Below are positions 29,576-38,691 of a stretch of 64,000 nucleotides of DNA, piece after piece (the first letter of the stretch is position 1; each line of letters begins with the position of its first letter). A program made the translations under genes and the position numbers. The notes below the pieces were generated by a model. The model searched no databases, was not told where the DNA came from, and worked only from the letters and a program-made list of their open reading frames with translations. Source of the stretch: Marinobacterium zhoushanense (lineage in GTDB: Bacteria > Pseudomonadota > Gammaproteobacteria > Pseudomonadales > Balneatricaceae); assembly GCF_014641945.1 (NCBI RefSeq), contig NZ_BMIJ01000003.1:1-64000 (forward strand). The letters are read 5' to 3'.

Positions 29576-29759
29576 GGTGACGCTCCAGTATCAGTGCGGC
29601 GCAGAGGATCAACAGTGCCCAGATCAGGAAAATGATCCCGGACAGGGTTGAGAAGTTGGCGATGCCAGGTTGGTCGAACAGCAGCAGTAATGGCGGTGAG
29701 AACAGCACTAGCCCAAGCAGGCTCAGGGCGAGGAGGCGGCCCTGTTCCGGTGTTTTCAT
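29565..29759 (-). CDS. Small two-helix membrane protein
   Basis: 64 residues: two hydrophobic helices (LALSLLGLVLFSPPLLLLFD and IIFLIWALLILCAALILE) ending in a basic and acidic tail RHHEE. It overlaps the following kinase gene by 11 bases and the preceding exonuclease-sensor gene by four. It could be a transporter-associated subunit of the kinase complex. I do not recognise a named family. Confidence 0.7.
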   Translation of the reverse strand: MKTPEQGRLLALSLLGLVLFSPPLLLLFDQPGIANFSTLSGIIFLIWALLILCAALILERHHEE

Positions 29760-31798
29760 CTTTTGTTCTCCAGTTCTACCCTGAGTTGCAGTGCCAGAGC
29801 GTCCTCGAGAGTATTCACCCCCCGAGCCCGCAGCCTGGGCAAAAGGGCAAGCAGCAACTCTGCGGTTACCCGGGCATCACCGAGAGCGGTATGCCGGGTG
29901 CCGGGGGGGAAGATGAGCTGAAATCGCTCGGCCAGTGCATCCAGTCCGTGGCCTTCAAACGTTGGGTCCAGAGCGCGTGAGAGCAGCAGGGTATCCAGCA
30001 CCGGCATGTCGAACGTCAAACCGCATTCGTCTCCGGCCATACGCACCGCGAGCAGGTCGAAGGCAGCATTGTGCGCCACCAGGACTCCGGAGCCCACATA
30101 TTGGTTAAATCTCGGCAGGACAATATCGATCGGTGGCGCGTTCGCGACATCCTCGTTGCGCAAGCCGTGGATGCTGGTGCTGGTGGCTGGAATGTCTCGC
30201 TGAGGATTGACCAGCTGATCGAAGCTATCCTGGGCCAGCAGGCGGCCATTGATGATTCGGCACGCGGCGATGCTGATGATACGGTCGCCACCGCGCAGGT
30301 TCAGTCCCGTGGTTTCGGTATCAAATACGATCATCTCGAGCTGGGTGAGCGGGGTGCCGGCCTGGACGGTATCTGGAGGCGGAAGGTCGGCAATGCTGAA
30401 ATCATGGAATTCGGGCCGCTCCAGTTCAGCGTCTGTCGATCTTGGTGCCGAGCCGCGCAACGAGGATGGCACCGGCAGGCGCAGGCAGGCGCGCGCCTCC
30501 GGTTTGCGCATAAGCGACCAGAGGTCGGCGTCGTGCTGGTTAAGCACATCCGAGACCTTGGGGGAGAGCGCGTCGTCGAACAGCGGCAGTGTTCGCCACT
30601 GGTTCAGCAGCTGTTCGCTCACGGGGGAGCCGGCCCAGATAAGGTCAAGGTACACCCGGTGGTTACCCAGCAGCACCTCCACGTCCAGACTGTGTGTGTT
30701 GAGTGATGCGGACAGACGCAGGATCAGCAGTTCCAACATCGCCAATAGCGCAGGGCCATCGACGCGAATCCACACCGGAATCCCGATGGCGGTGAGCTTG
30801 ATCGACTGCGTCGCCAGGCGTTCCTGCAGCGCTTGGAACAGATCGTTGGACCAGGTGTCCTCCAGTGCTGACTGACTCAGTTGCTGAGACTCTACCAACC
30901 GGGTCAGCTCGCCGACCCTCTGTGCCAAGTTTCTACTCTCTTCGCTGATCGCCTGAACCAGTCGGTGCTTGAGCTCCACGTTGTCTTCTGCCTGCAGAAG
31001 CGCCTCGACTGCGCTGTGCATCGAGCCGGTATGGCCACGCAGTCGCGGTAAGAGCTCGGCCAGGGCCCGGCGCCAGCGCTGTCCTGCTTCCAGTTCATGG
31101 GTTGTGTCATGCAAAACGATCAGGGCACCACCATGTCGAGCGTCAAGCCTCCGCAGCTCGCATCTGAGCCAACGGGTGTCGCCCGGTAGCAGAAGTTGAC
31201 GCGGAGTGCCGTCCGTCGGCAAATGGTGCAATGCTTCGGACAGGCTGGTGTGTGGCAGCAGTTGGCTGACTTGCCGCCCCAGCCCTAGCGCGGGCTGATC
31301 GTGGAACAGCGTGCGTGCCGCCGGGTTAAACAGCAACAGACGCTGGTGTTCATCGCAGATCAACAGCGGCAGATCCAATATCTGCAGCAGGCCTTCGAGC
31401 TCCTGCTGGATATAGGCGGCGTGCGCGGCGCCTTCATCGTGGGCGATGCGTGTGCGCTCGCGATCGCCACGCCAGCCTTCGCGTATCTGGTCCAGATCAG
31501 GTTGCAGGGGCGACAGCCAGCCATCAAGGGGAAAGTCGGACTGGGCATCGGGGGCCGCAACGAGACGGGCAAGCAGTACCTGGAACTGTCTTAGGGGGCG
31601 AAACAGGCGTTTCTCCAGCAGCATGCCGATGACCAGTGCCAGCACACCAGGCAGCAAACACAGCAACCATATTGTCGTGCGCTGTGCGGCAGCGAGCTTG
31701 AGTGCGGAGTCCAGCCAGAGCAACACCCCAACTCCGGAAAACAGCAGAACGCCGGTCAGCAGCAGCCAAAGCCCAAGTAGGTGCTGACGAGGTGGCAT
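29756..31798 (-). CDS. Membrane sensor fused to a DnaQ-type 3'-5' exonuclease domain
   Basis: 680 residues. Two N-terminal membrane helices (about 7-62) are followed by a PAS-like segment (LLICDEHQRLLLFNPAARTL) and a dimerisation/ATPase-like region of histidine-kinase character, in which I cannot see a complete H-box. The C-terminal third is a DEDDh exonuclease: IVFDTETTGLN (about 487-497), LVAHNAAFD and HTALGDARVTAELL. It might degrade DNA, RNA or a small nucleotide near the membrane in response to a signal. Position in the operon directly before the transporter-kinase points to one signalling unit. Comparable fusions exist, but their role is not established to my knowledge. Confidence 0.85.
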   Translation of the reverse strand: MPPRQHLLGLWLLLTGVLLFSGVGVLLWLDSALKLAAAQRTTIWLLCLLPGVLALVIGMLLEKRLFRPLRQFQVLLARLVAAPDAQSDFPLDGWLSPLQPDLDQIREGWRGDRERTRIAHDEGAAHAAYIQQELEGLLQILDLPLLICDEHQRLLLFNPAARTLFHDQPALGLGRQVSQLLPHTSLSEALHHLPTDGTPRQLLLPGDTRWLRCELRRLDARHGGALIVLHDTTHELEAGQRWRRALAELLPRLRGHTGSMHSAVEALLQAEDNVELKHRLVQAISEESRNLAQRVGELTRLVESQQLSQSALEDTWSNDLFQALQERLATQSIKLTAIGIPVWIRVDGPALLAMLELLILRLSASLNTHSLDVEVLLGNHRVYLDLIWAGSPVSEQLLNQWRTLPLFDDALSPKVSDVLNQHDADLWSLMRKPEARACLRLPVPSSLRGSAPRSTDAELERPEFHDFSIADLPPPDTVQAGTPLTQLEMIVFDTETTGLNLRGGDRIISIAACRIINGRLLAQDSFDQLVNPQRDIPATSTSIHGLRNEDVANAPPIDIVLPRFNQYVGSGVLVAHNAAFDLLAVRMAGDECGLTFDMPVLDTLLLSRALDPTFEGHGLDALAERFQLIFPPGTRHTALGDARVTAELLLALLPRLRARGVNTLEDALALQLRVELENKR

Positions 31799-31802
31799 GA
31801 GA

Positions 31803-32183
31803 TTACTCCAGCCGGTTGTTGTTACCCAACAGGGCTTCTATGCGGGCGACCAGCTCCTGGGTTGAGAAGGGCTTGGTAATGTAGTCGTTGGCACCCAGTG
31901 CGATCCCTTTCTCCTTTTCCACTTCACGGCCATGGGCGGTAAGCATTACCACAGGTAGCTGCCGGGTGGCGGGCTGCTCGCGCAGGCGTTCCAATACATC
32001 GAAGCCGCTGATTCCGGGGAGGCTTATGTCGAGCAGCAGCAGGTCGGGAGGGTTAGCGTCGATCTTGGCTAGCGCGCTTTCTCCCGTCTCGGCGGTATCC
32101 ACCTCCAGCCCTGCCTGCTGCATCAAAAATTCGAGCGACAGCAGTATGTTGGGCTCATCATCCACGATCAGTACCCGGGCCAT
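31803..32183 (-). CDS. Receiver-only response regulator
   Basis: 126 residues, a single REC domain: acidic pocket VDDEPN (8-13), phospho-acceptor Asp52 in [10 protein letters not shown], the T of MLTAHG, and the conserved lysine in ITKPF near 104. There is no output domain, so it acts through protein contacts (a phosphorelay shuttle or enzyme control). It is the first gene of the four-gene minus-strand operon ending with the SSS-kinase. Confidence 0.92.
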   Translation of the reverse strand: MARVLIVDDEPNILLSLEFLMQQAGLEVDTAETGESALAKIDANPPDLLLLDISLPGISGFDVLERLREQPATRQLPVVMLTAHGREVEKEKGIALGANDYITKPFSTQELVARIEALLGNNNRLE

Positions 32184-32405
32184 AGCGTCTCCTGGAGTGG
32201 CAGCTCATCCACCAAGTGGATGAAATCCTTATTAAAGAGTCTGATTTGAGTCTAGTGCGCCTCATGGAAAAGGGAAGCATAGGGCATATCTAACTGTATG
32301 CACGGGGGAACATTCGCGGATAAAAAATGTCTCTTTGCCTTTTTATAGCAGGTGCAACAGAGGTAGAATGCGCAGAATTCGATTTTCGTAAAAAAAGGAA
32401 TTGTA

Positions 32406-33113
32406 ATGCTGGTCAAAACGCTGCGTCAGGGAACCGTATGCACAGTGATGGCTTTACTGCTGGCGGCACCTGTCAACGCTGAAACAACTGAGCAGAAAGA
32501 TCCATGGCAGGGTCTTAATCGTGCGGTGTTCACCTTTAACGAGCAGGTGGACCGCTTTGCCCTGAAGCCGCTAGCACAGGGCTATCGCTATGTTATGCCG
32601 GATATTGCCGAACGTGGGGTCAGTAATTTTTTTAGTAACCTCGGTGATATCCGTTCAGCTGTGAATAATCTTCTGCAGGGTAAGATTAATGACGCATTGA
32701 CCAGCGCGTCGCGTGTAGTGTTCAACTCCACCTTCGGTTTGGCCGGGTTTATCGATGTTGCCACGCCGATTGGGCTTGAGGAGAAACACGAAGATTTCGG
32801 CCAGACGTTGGGACGCTGGGGTCTGGGTTCGGGACCCTATCTGGTGCTGCCGTTGTTCGGGCCGAGTTCCGTACGTGACGGCATAGGCCTGATTCCGGAC
32901 ATTGCGCTGGATCCGGTGGGCGATGTGGACCATGTGCCGACGCGGAACTCGCTGTATGGACTGAGAATGATCGACGTTCGCGCAAATCTGCTTCGAGCGG
33001 AGCAGATGATATCCGGCGACAAGTACCTGTTTGTACGAGACGCCTATCTGCAGCGTCGGGAGTATCTGGTCAACGATGGTGAAGTTCAGGTCAAGTACGA
33101 CAACGACTTCTGA
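32406..33113 (+). CDS. mlaA: MlaA/VacJ-family outer-membrane lipid asymmetry protein
   Basis: MlaA removes misplaced phospholipids from the outer leaflet of the outer membrane and hands them to MlaC. The 235-residue protein shows DPWQGLNRAVFTFNEQVDRF, FFSNLGDIRSAVNNLLQGK, RVVFNSTFGLAGFIDVA and the helix YLVLPLFGPSSVRDGIG. Signal peptide ends at APVNA, and the residue after cleavage is Glu, not Cys, so there is no lipobox. It is therefore predicted to be an exported protein rather than a lipoprotein, unlike the E. coli protein. Confidence 0.9.
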   Translation: MLVKTLRQGTVCTVMALLLAAPVNAETTEQKDPWQGLNRAVFTFNEQVDRFALKPLAQGYRYVMPDIAERGVSNFFSNLGDIRSAVNNLLQGKINDALTSASRVVFNSTFGLAGFIDVATPIGLEEKHEDFGQTLGRWGLGSGPYLVLPLFGPSSVRDGIGLIPDIALDPVGDVDHVPTRNSLYGLRMIDVRANLLRAEQMISGDKYLFVRDAYLQRREYLVNDGEVQVKYDNDF

Positions 33114-33186
33114 TATCAGGTTGCAAGGCACGGGCTGAGCCGATACCTTGAAATCCACTATGTCAGCTAAATCGAGCGACTGATTA

Positions 33187-34356
33187 ATGGGTCATCGAGA
33201 GCAGGCGATACTGATGGTATCGGCCTCAACCGCTGTAATCGATTTGGTATTCGATCTGTGCGAGCAGTGCCAGAATACGCATTTGCGCATTATCGTTGCT
33301 CACGGCGCCGATGATGTTGATCGACTGCTGGAGCACCGAGCCATTTCGCTGGTGATCGTGGATCGCAGCTCCATCGGCGATATTGCGTATCTAAATCAGA
33401 TCGCCGCCAGTATCAGCCCCATGCCGACCGTGGTACTGCTGTCGGAAGGTACGGCTGAAGAGATGGTGGTGGCGCTGCGTAACGGCGCCGATGATGTTTT
33501 CTCGCTGGGTGAGCTGAATCAGCACCCGCAGCTGTTTATCAGCTCCATCGAGCGACAGCTGAGCCGCGTCAGGATGATTGAGGAGGCGCGTTTTCTGCGC
33601 GAAAGCCTGGAACGCAGCCTTGACGAGCTTAAGGCCGATCAGCATGCGGCGCAGCAGTTACAACAAAAGCTCCTGCCGCCACCGGTTCGCGAGCTGAATC
33701 AGATTATCTTTGAATACGTGTTGCAGCCGAGTTTGCTGCTAAGTGGCGATTTTGTCGACTCCATCGCCATCAACGAGTACCAAACGATCTTCTATCTTGC
33801 CGATGTTTCCGGGCATGGCGCTTCATCCGCACTGGTGACCGTGCTGCTGAAAAATATGACCTACAGGCTGGTGCGAAACTATAACCGCGGTTCCAGTTTC
33901 GATATCCAGTCTCCGATGGCGACGCTACACCGGGTGAATCGAGAGCTGTTGCTGACCGGGCTGGGCAAGCATTTGACCATGTTTATCGGCCTGATCGATG
34001 CGCGGGATTCAACGCTGACCTATGCTGTGGGTGGACACCACCCGATGCCGATCCTGGCGCAAGGCGGGGAGGTGGCTTTTCTGGAAGGTCGTGGCATGCC
34101 GATAGGCCTTTTTGAGCAGCCGGTATTCGATGAAAGGCGTATTGCATTACAACCCGAGTATTCGATTACCCTGTTCTCTGACGGCATTCTAGAAGTGGCT
34201 GAGGGCGGGACTTTGGAAGAGAAAGAAAATACACTACTCCGTGCGTGTATGAGCAAAAATCTATCGCCTCAGTCAATTTCTGACAGTATTATTCCGGCCG
34301 GGCGCATGAATCCGGATGATGTAGCGATCATGACAGTATCACGAGTTAAACCATGA
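33187..34356 (+). CDS. Receiver-PP2C (SpoIIE-type) phosphatase response regulator
   Basis: 389 residues. The N-terminal part is a receiver-like domain (LVIVDRSSIGD, phospho-acceptor candidate Asp59), with a less typical acidic pocket. Coiled linker residues 125-160 follow. The C-terminal PP2C phosphatase has metal-site motifs SGDFVDS, DVSGHGASSALV, DGILEVAEGG and MNPDDVAIMTV. It should dephosphorylate the STAS protein encoded next; the ATGA overlap couples the two. The Pseudomonas HsbR-HsbA pair is a known parallel. Confidence 0.9.
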   Translation: MGHREQAILMVSASTAVIDLVFDLCEQCQNTHLRIIVAHGADDVDRLLEHRAISLVIVDRSSIGDIAYLNQIAASISPMPTVVLLSEGTAEEMVVALRNGADDVFSLGELNQHPQLFISSIERQLSRVRMIEEARFLRESLERSLDELKADQHAAQQLQQKLLPPPVRELNQIIFEYVLQPSLLLSGDFVDSIAINEYQTIFYLADVSGHGASSALVTVLLKNMTYRLVRNYNRGSSFDIQSPMATLHRVNRELLLTGLGKHLTMFIGLIDARDSTLTYAVGGHHPMPILAQGGEVAFLEGRGMPIGLFEQPVFDERRIALQPEYSITLFSDGILEVAEGGTLEEKENTLLRACMSKNLSPQSISDSIIPAGRMNPDDVAIMTVSRVKP

Positions 34357-34838
34357 GCGAGGGCGCTATTTTTTACGCTTGTCGCGAAGGGCATTACGTA
34401 TTGAAGTTCGTGGGGGAGGTGCGTCTGACGCTCTGTTCGACCATCGATCTTCACTTGGAGGCGGTACTCGGTCGTAGCGAGATCCGCGATACGCTAATCG
34501 ATCTGACCGAAACCACGACAATCGACAGTACGTCGCTCGGCTTGATTGCCAAACTTGCGATCAAGGCCGAAGAGAAGGGCTTGCCCCGCCCGGCACTGGT
34601 TTCAACCAATCCCGATATCACCCGTATCCTGTACTCCATGGGGTTCGATCAGGTATTCCTGCTGCTCGACACTATGCCGACCAGCGAATCGGATCTGGAA
34701 CAGGTGCCGTTTGTGCTCGAGTCGGAGGATCAGGTGCGTGCTCGCATCATTGGTGCTCATCGGGTACTGATCGATCTGAACGAATCCAATCGCAATGCGT
34801 TCAAGGATCTGGTCGCGACACTTGAGAGCTGCGGCTAA
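34353..34838 (+). CDS. STAS-domain anti-sigma factor antagonist
   Basis: 161 residues, a STAS domain at about 8-105 with the phosphorylatable serine motif TTTIDSTSLGLIAKL (Ser near 59). An extra C-terminal segment of about 50 residues follows. As in SpoIIAA/HsbA proteins, phosphorylation state would decide whether it releases a partner (anti-sigma factor or a diguanylate cyclase). The kinase partner is not encoded next door. Its start overlaps the end of the phosphatase gene in an ATGA. Confidence 0.88.
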   Translation: MSEGAIFYACREGHYVLKFVGEVRLTLCSTIDLHLEAVLGRSEIRDTLIDLTETTTIDSTSLGLIAKLAIKAEEKGLPRPALVSTNPDITRILYSMGFDQVFLLLDTMPTSESDLEQVPFVLESEDQVRARIIGAHRVLIDLNESNRNAFKDLVATLESCG

Positions 34839-34861
34839 CGCGAGATCGGTTTTGAATAATG

Positions 34862-34889
34862 AAAAAGGGCGCCGTGCGGCGCCCTTTTT
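34862..34889. terminator. Symmetric terminator between STAS gene and transaminase gene
   Basis: AAAAAGGGCGCC (34862-34873) and GGCGCCCTTTTT (34878-34889) pair perfectly around GTGC. A/T runs on both sides serve the converging plus- and minus-strand units. Confidence 0.92.
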
Positions 34890-34909
34890 CATTGCTTTAG
34901 GCCTGCCGA

Positions 34910-35767
34910 TCAGAAATCGAACTTGCGTTCGGTGTAGATCCGGAATGCGGCTTCCCAGACGGGGCCGACCTCGCCATTGCCAACGGGGTTGCCGTCCAGC
35001 TTGACCACCGGTGCGATCTCCTTGGATGAGCTGGTGATCCAGATCTCATCTGCGCTGCGCACTTCGTCCATGGTCACGGTGCGCTCTTCGACCTTGATGG
35101 AGCCGTCGGCCTTGAGGCTGTCGATGATGATGCGGCGCGTGATACCCGGCAGGATCTGGTTGTCTTCGATCGGTGTAACCACCACACCATCCTTCACGAT
35201 GAAGGCGTTGCAGGAGCTGCCTTCGGTCAGTTCGTTCCTTTCGTTGTACAGCAGGATTTCGTTGTTGCCTGCGGCATAGCCCTGCTGGAAATGCATGACG
35301 TTACCGAGCAGTGCAGTGGACTTGATGTTGCAGCGCTTCCAGCGCAGATCCTGAGTGCTGGAAACCGTGTATGGGTGTACCTTGGCACGGTCGACCGGCT
35401 CCGGCTCTTTGATGCTGAAGGCAAAGGCAAAGATGGTCGGCTCGACATTGTCCGGATAAGCGTGGAAGCGCTTGGTGTCGGCCCCGCGCGATACGTGCAC
35501 GTACACACCGAAGTTGTCGCCTTCGTTTTGGCTGATCAGAGTGTCGAGCAGATCGCGCCACTCCTCGACGCTCTTGTTGCACTTGATCTCCAGTGCCGCC
35601 AGGCCGTTGATCATGCGCTGCATGTGGGGTGCGAAACCGACAGGTTTACGGTTGTAGTAGGGTATGACCTCGTATATTCCGTCGCCAAACAGGAAGCCGC
35701 GGTCCAGCGGCGAAATGCGGGCTGCTTCCAGCGGAAGGAAAGCGCCGTTCAAATAAGCGATACTCAT
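34910..35767 (-). CDS. dat: D-amino-acid transaminase (fold-type IV PLP enzyme)
   Basis: 285 residues from the ATG reading SIAYLNGAFLPLEAARIS, with an AGAGAGGT ribosome-binding site. Fold IV marks: DRGFLFGDGIYEVIPYYN, PLP lysine in CNIKSTALLGNVMHFQ, ELTEGSSCNAFIVKDG, and the C-terminal TSSSKEIAPV. The sequence resembles D-amino acid transaminase (D-alanine/D-glutamate with 2-oxoacids) more than branched-chain aminotransferase. Context supports this: the neighbouring genes process D-glutamate. It lies 171 bp downstream of the LysR gene, with an AT-rich probable promoter between. Confidence 0.85.
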   Translation of the reverse strand: MSIAYLNGAFLPLEAARISPLDRGFLFGDGIYEVIPYYNRKPVGFAPHMQRMINGLAALEIKCNKSVEEWRDLLDTLISQNEGDNFGVYVHVSRGADTKRFHAYPDNVEPTIFAFAFSIKEPEPVDRAKVHPYTVSSTQDLRWKRCNIKSTALLGNVMHFQQGYAAGNNEILLYNERNELTEGSSCNAFIVKDGVVVTPIEDNQILPGITRRIIIDSLKADGSIKVEERTVTMDEVRSADEIWITSSSKEIAPVVKLDGNPVGNGEVGPVWEAAFRIYTERKFDF

Positions 35768-35938
35768 CGATCTGACCTCTCTAAACTCGAACACAGTCGG
35801 CACCGGTGCAATGGGCGCCAAGGTTCCTGAACCAGGGTTATGCTACGAGTTTTATAAAAGTGTTTATCTATTTCAATACGCTATAAAAGAAAAAGATATT
35901 TTTACAAATATAGCAAAATACTCGTAAATTAAACTGAT

Positions 35939-36856
35939 TTACTGTGTAAAAATAATCGATTGTTCTGTTGAAATTGGGGCGTCAATCATGTTCCGCGCTG
36001 TCTCGGCCAGCAGCCTTGGCAGTATACGATCGTCATCAAGGCGCCAAGCACAACAGAAGTTTAGCGCAGGAGCCTTGGGTAGGCTTTCAATGGAGAACAG
36101 TTGTCCCGCTGCTATCTCTGCCGCAACCAGGGGTTCGGGTAAAAAGGCGATACCAACGCCCTGTTTTACAAGGGTCAGCAGACTGGCGACAGAGCTGCAG
36201 GTGTGAATCACGGGCGCGGAATCGCCCATTGATTCGAACAGATTGGTCAGGTAACGCCAGGGGCGGCTGCCGCGAGGGAAGGAGAGTATCGCCTGTTCAG
36301 TCAGGTCATGAATATTGCCGATATTCGATGCGCCCGCCAGATTCGGGCTTGCCACCCAGCATTGCGGGTAGCTGCACAGGGGTTCGCTGACAAACGCCGG
36401 CATCGGTTGCTCATCCGCCACCATCAGCACCAGGTCAAGGTCTGCCGCTTTGAGCTGAGCCATCAGCGATGAGGTGACGTCACTGATCAGCTCGAACGCG
36501 ATGAGTGGATGCTCCGTATGCCAGCAAGTCAGGAGCCGGGAGAGCCAAAGGTGAGTGAGCGTATCGACGATGCCGATGCGTACGGTACCGCGTTCTGGTG
36601 CATCATCGGCTAGCTGAGCCTTCATCTCCCGGCTGATCGCGATCAACTTCTCTGCATAGGGAAGAAGCTGGACTCCCCGGGGCGTGAGTTGGGTTCCGCG
36701 TTTATCACGCGCGAAGAGTTGGACGTTGAGTTCATCCTCCAGTGCGCTGATTCTTGCGGATATGGCCGGCTGGGAGGCGTGCAGCTGCGACGCTGCCGCA
36801 TGAAAGCTGCCTAGGCGGGCTACGGTCAAAAAGGTGTAAAGGTTGCGTAGGCGCAC
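35939..36856 (-). CDS. LysR-type transcriptional regulator
   Basis: 305 residues: an N-terminal winged HTH (about 1-60, RLRNLYTFLTVARLGSFHAA, SQPAISARISALE) and a C-terminal effector-binding domain with two periplasmic-binding-protein-like lobes. It lies within the minus-strand operon, after the DUF4392 gene (28-bp gap) and before the transaminase gene. It probably controls this D-glutamate/5-oxoproline operon in response to a pathway metabolite. No LysR box has been proven; a possible operator is listed at 40927-41028. Confidence 0.88.
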   Translation of the reverse strand: MRLRNLYTFLTVARLGSFHAAASQLHASQPAISARISALEDELNVQLFARDKRGTQLTPRGVQLLPYAEKLIAISREMKAQLADDAPERGTVRIGIVDTLTHLWLSRLLTCWHTEHPLIAFELISDVTSSLMAQLKAADLDLVLMVADEQPMPAFVSEPLCSYPQCWVASPNLAGASNIGNIHDLTEQAILSFPRGSRPWRYLTNLFESMGDSAPVIHTCSSVASLLTLVKQGVGIAFLPEPLVAAEIAAGQLFSIESLPKAPALNFCCAWRLDDDRILPRLLAETARNMIDAPISTEQSIIFTQ

Positions 36857-36884
36857 GGTTAGCCTGCCTCCAGCCGCATTTGGC

Positions 36885-37730
36885 TCAGTCGATGAATCCT
36901 GTCAGCCGTCTCAGTTCAGCGATGATCGCTTCGCCCTCGCTCGACGGCAGCCCGTCTTCGGTCAGCTCGTTGAGGCGGGTGACGCCGTCGACGCTGCCGC
37001 GCTCCGACAGGTAGCGCAGGATCGCCTGCGGGTCGATGCGTTCCAGCAGGTCTTCGCCTTTCCAGTAGCCGAGCAGGGCGATGATACCGTAGGCGCCCCA
37101 GTTGGATACATCGGCGATCAGCAGTTCGTCGACACGGGTAGCACTGGGCACGATGTTCAGCTTGCTGATCGCTTCGACGATATTACCCATGCCGATCTCG
37201 TTGCCGCCATCGCCTATGCCGATGGTGGGGCAGTTCGCGGCTTTGACGAAAGTATCGAAACAGGCGGTGCGGGCGCTGATGCTCTCGCCGCGCATATTGT
37301 AGTAACCGCCATCTGCGGCCTGGCCCGGTCGCTCAATGGAGAGTACGACCTCGGGGCGGTAACGGGCGAGCGCCTCGAGTGCTTCCAGCTCGCGGGTGTC
37401 GTGCTCGCCGACCTGGATTTCGTGAACCTTGTAGTCTGGTGCGAGCATGGTGGAGATCGGCTTGCCGCAGACGATGATCGGTTCCGCGCCCAGATATTTC
37501 AGGGTCTGATAGAGCGCGATCGCCCCGACCGGGCCGTCGGTTTCAAAGGTGTCGACGACCGGGAAGCCGGTGCCGATCAGCACGACGCCCTTGCAGCTTT
37601 CCAAGTGGCGGGCTGCGCGAGCATAGTAACCGCTGGACAGTGCTGGCTGCACATCTTTCATCCCACGCAGGTTCTTTTGAACCAGGAGATCTTCTATCTG
37701 TTTATTCAGCTGAGCATTATTCTCTGTCAT
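36885..37730 (-). CDS. D-glutamate cyclase C-terminal domain protein (DUF4392)
   Basis: 281 residues matching DUF4392. Marks: GVVLIGTGFPVVDTFETDGP near 48, then ARYRPEVVLSIERPGQAADG, MRGESISA, and GIGDGGNEIGMGN. In mammalian DGLUCY this domain is fused behind a DUF1445 domain; the pair converts D-glutamate to 5-oxo-D-proline. Here DUF1445 is a separate gene at 40122-40910 of the same operon, so the enzyme is split. The intervening genes encode 5-oxoprolinase. Direct enzymatic evidence for this organism is lacking. Confidence 0.82.
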   Translation of the reverse strand: MTENNAQLNKQIEDLLVQKNLRGMKDVQPALSSGYYARAARHLESCKGVVLIGTGFPVVDTFETDGPVGAIALYQTLKYLGAEPIIVCGKPISTMLAPDYKVHEIQVGEHDTRELEALEALARYRPEVVLSIERPGQAADGGYYNMRGESISARTACFDTFVKAANCPTIGIGDGGNEIGMGNIVEAISKLNIVPSATRVDELLIADVSNWGAYGIIALLGYWKGEDLLERIDPQAILRYLSERGSVDGVTRLNELTEDGLPSSEGEAIIAELRRLTGFID

Positions 37731-37749
37731 AGCCTTAGGTGTCCTGATA

Positions 37750-38691
37750 TCAAGGCGTTACGGCGATCGGTTCGATCATGCTGTAGTAGCGCTGATTAAG
37801 TAGCAGTTGGTTGTGGGCTTCATCCTGAGTAAAGGGCGTGAAGCTGATTTCGGTACCCGGCAGCATCTGGGCAAGACGGGCCAGATCTTGGGAGAACAGG
37901 CTGCCGATCTTGGGGTAGCCGCCTATCGTCTGGCGGTCGTTGAGTAGCACAATCGGCTGTCCATCGGACGGCACCTGGATTGCGCCCAGGCAGATACCCT
38001 CGGAGAGGATACCGTTAATCGACGGCGGGATAGCGGGTCCTTCGAGGCGGTAGCCCATGCGGTCGGCGCGGTCGCTTATACGGTAGGTGCTGGTAAAGAA
38101 CAGCTGTTTTTGTACCGCACTGAACGCGTCCTGCTGGTAGCCGAGAATGACGCGCAGCGGCGCCGCGTCGCGATAATTCGGCTGATAGCGCTTGGGCAGG
38201 CGAAAACCACTGCCGTCAGTGGCTGGGGCGCAGGGCAGCAGGTCACCGCTTTGCAATTTCTGGCCGTTAAGCCCGCCCAGCTTTTCACGCTGTACTGTCG
38301 CGGTGCTGCCGAACATCGGCTGGATGTCGAAACCGCCGCTGACCGCAAGATAGCCGCGTGCGCCCATCTGGCTGAAGCCGGCTTCGATACGGTCTCCGGC
38401 TTTTACCCGGTGCGCATGCCAGCGCTCCACCTCTTGGCCATTGATCTTCAATGGCAGCTCGCCACCGGTCAGAACCAGCCAGGTATCAACTTCCGCTTCG
38501 AGCACCAAACCGCCGATGCTGACCTCCAGGGCGGTCGCAGTCGGGTCATTGCCGAGCAGGCGGTTAGCCCAGGCAAACGCCGTCGGATCCAGTGGGCCGC
38601 CGGTGGTCAGGCCAATACGGTGATGACCAATGCGGCCGCCGTCGGTAATCAGGGTCATCAGGCCTGGTTGGCGTACTTTAAAACCGCTCAT
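37750..38691 (-). CDS. pxpC: 5-Oxoprolinase subunit PxpC (KipA-type)
   Basis: 313 residues with the biotin-carboxylase-like/AHS2 fold of the KipA family: QPGLMTLITDGGRIGHHRIG, GGPLDPTAFAWANRLLGN, the GARGYLAVSGGFD block and LLNDRQTIGGYPKIG. With PxpA and PxpB it forms the ATP-dependent 5-oxoprolinase that opens pyroglutamate to glutamate. The start overlaps the end of pxpB by four bases. The stop lies 19 bases before the DUF4392 gene. Confidence 0.9.
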   Translation of the reverse strand: MSGFKVRQPGLMTLITDGGRIGHHRIGLTTGGPLDPTAFAWANRLLGNDPTATALEVSIGGLVLEAEVDTWLVLTGGELPLKINGQEVERWHAHRVKAGDRIEAGFSQMGARGYLAVSGGFDIQPMFGSTATVQREKLGGLNGQKLQSGDLLPCAPATDGSGFRLPKRYQPNYRDAAPLRVILGYQQDAFSAVQKQLFFTSTYRISDRADRMGYRLEGPAIPPSINGILSEGICLGAIQVPSDGQPIVLLNDRQTIGGYPKIGSLFSQDLARLAQMLPGTEISFTPFTQDEAHNQLLLNQRYYSMIEPIAVTP

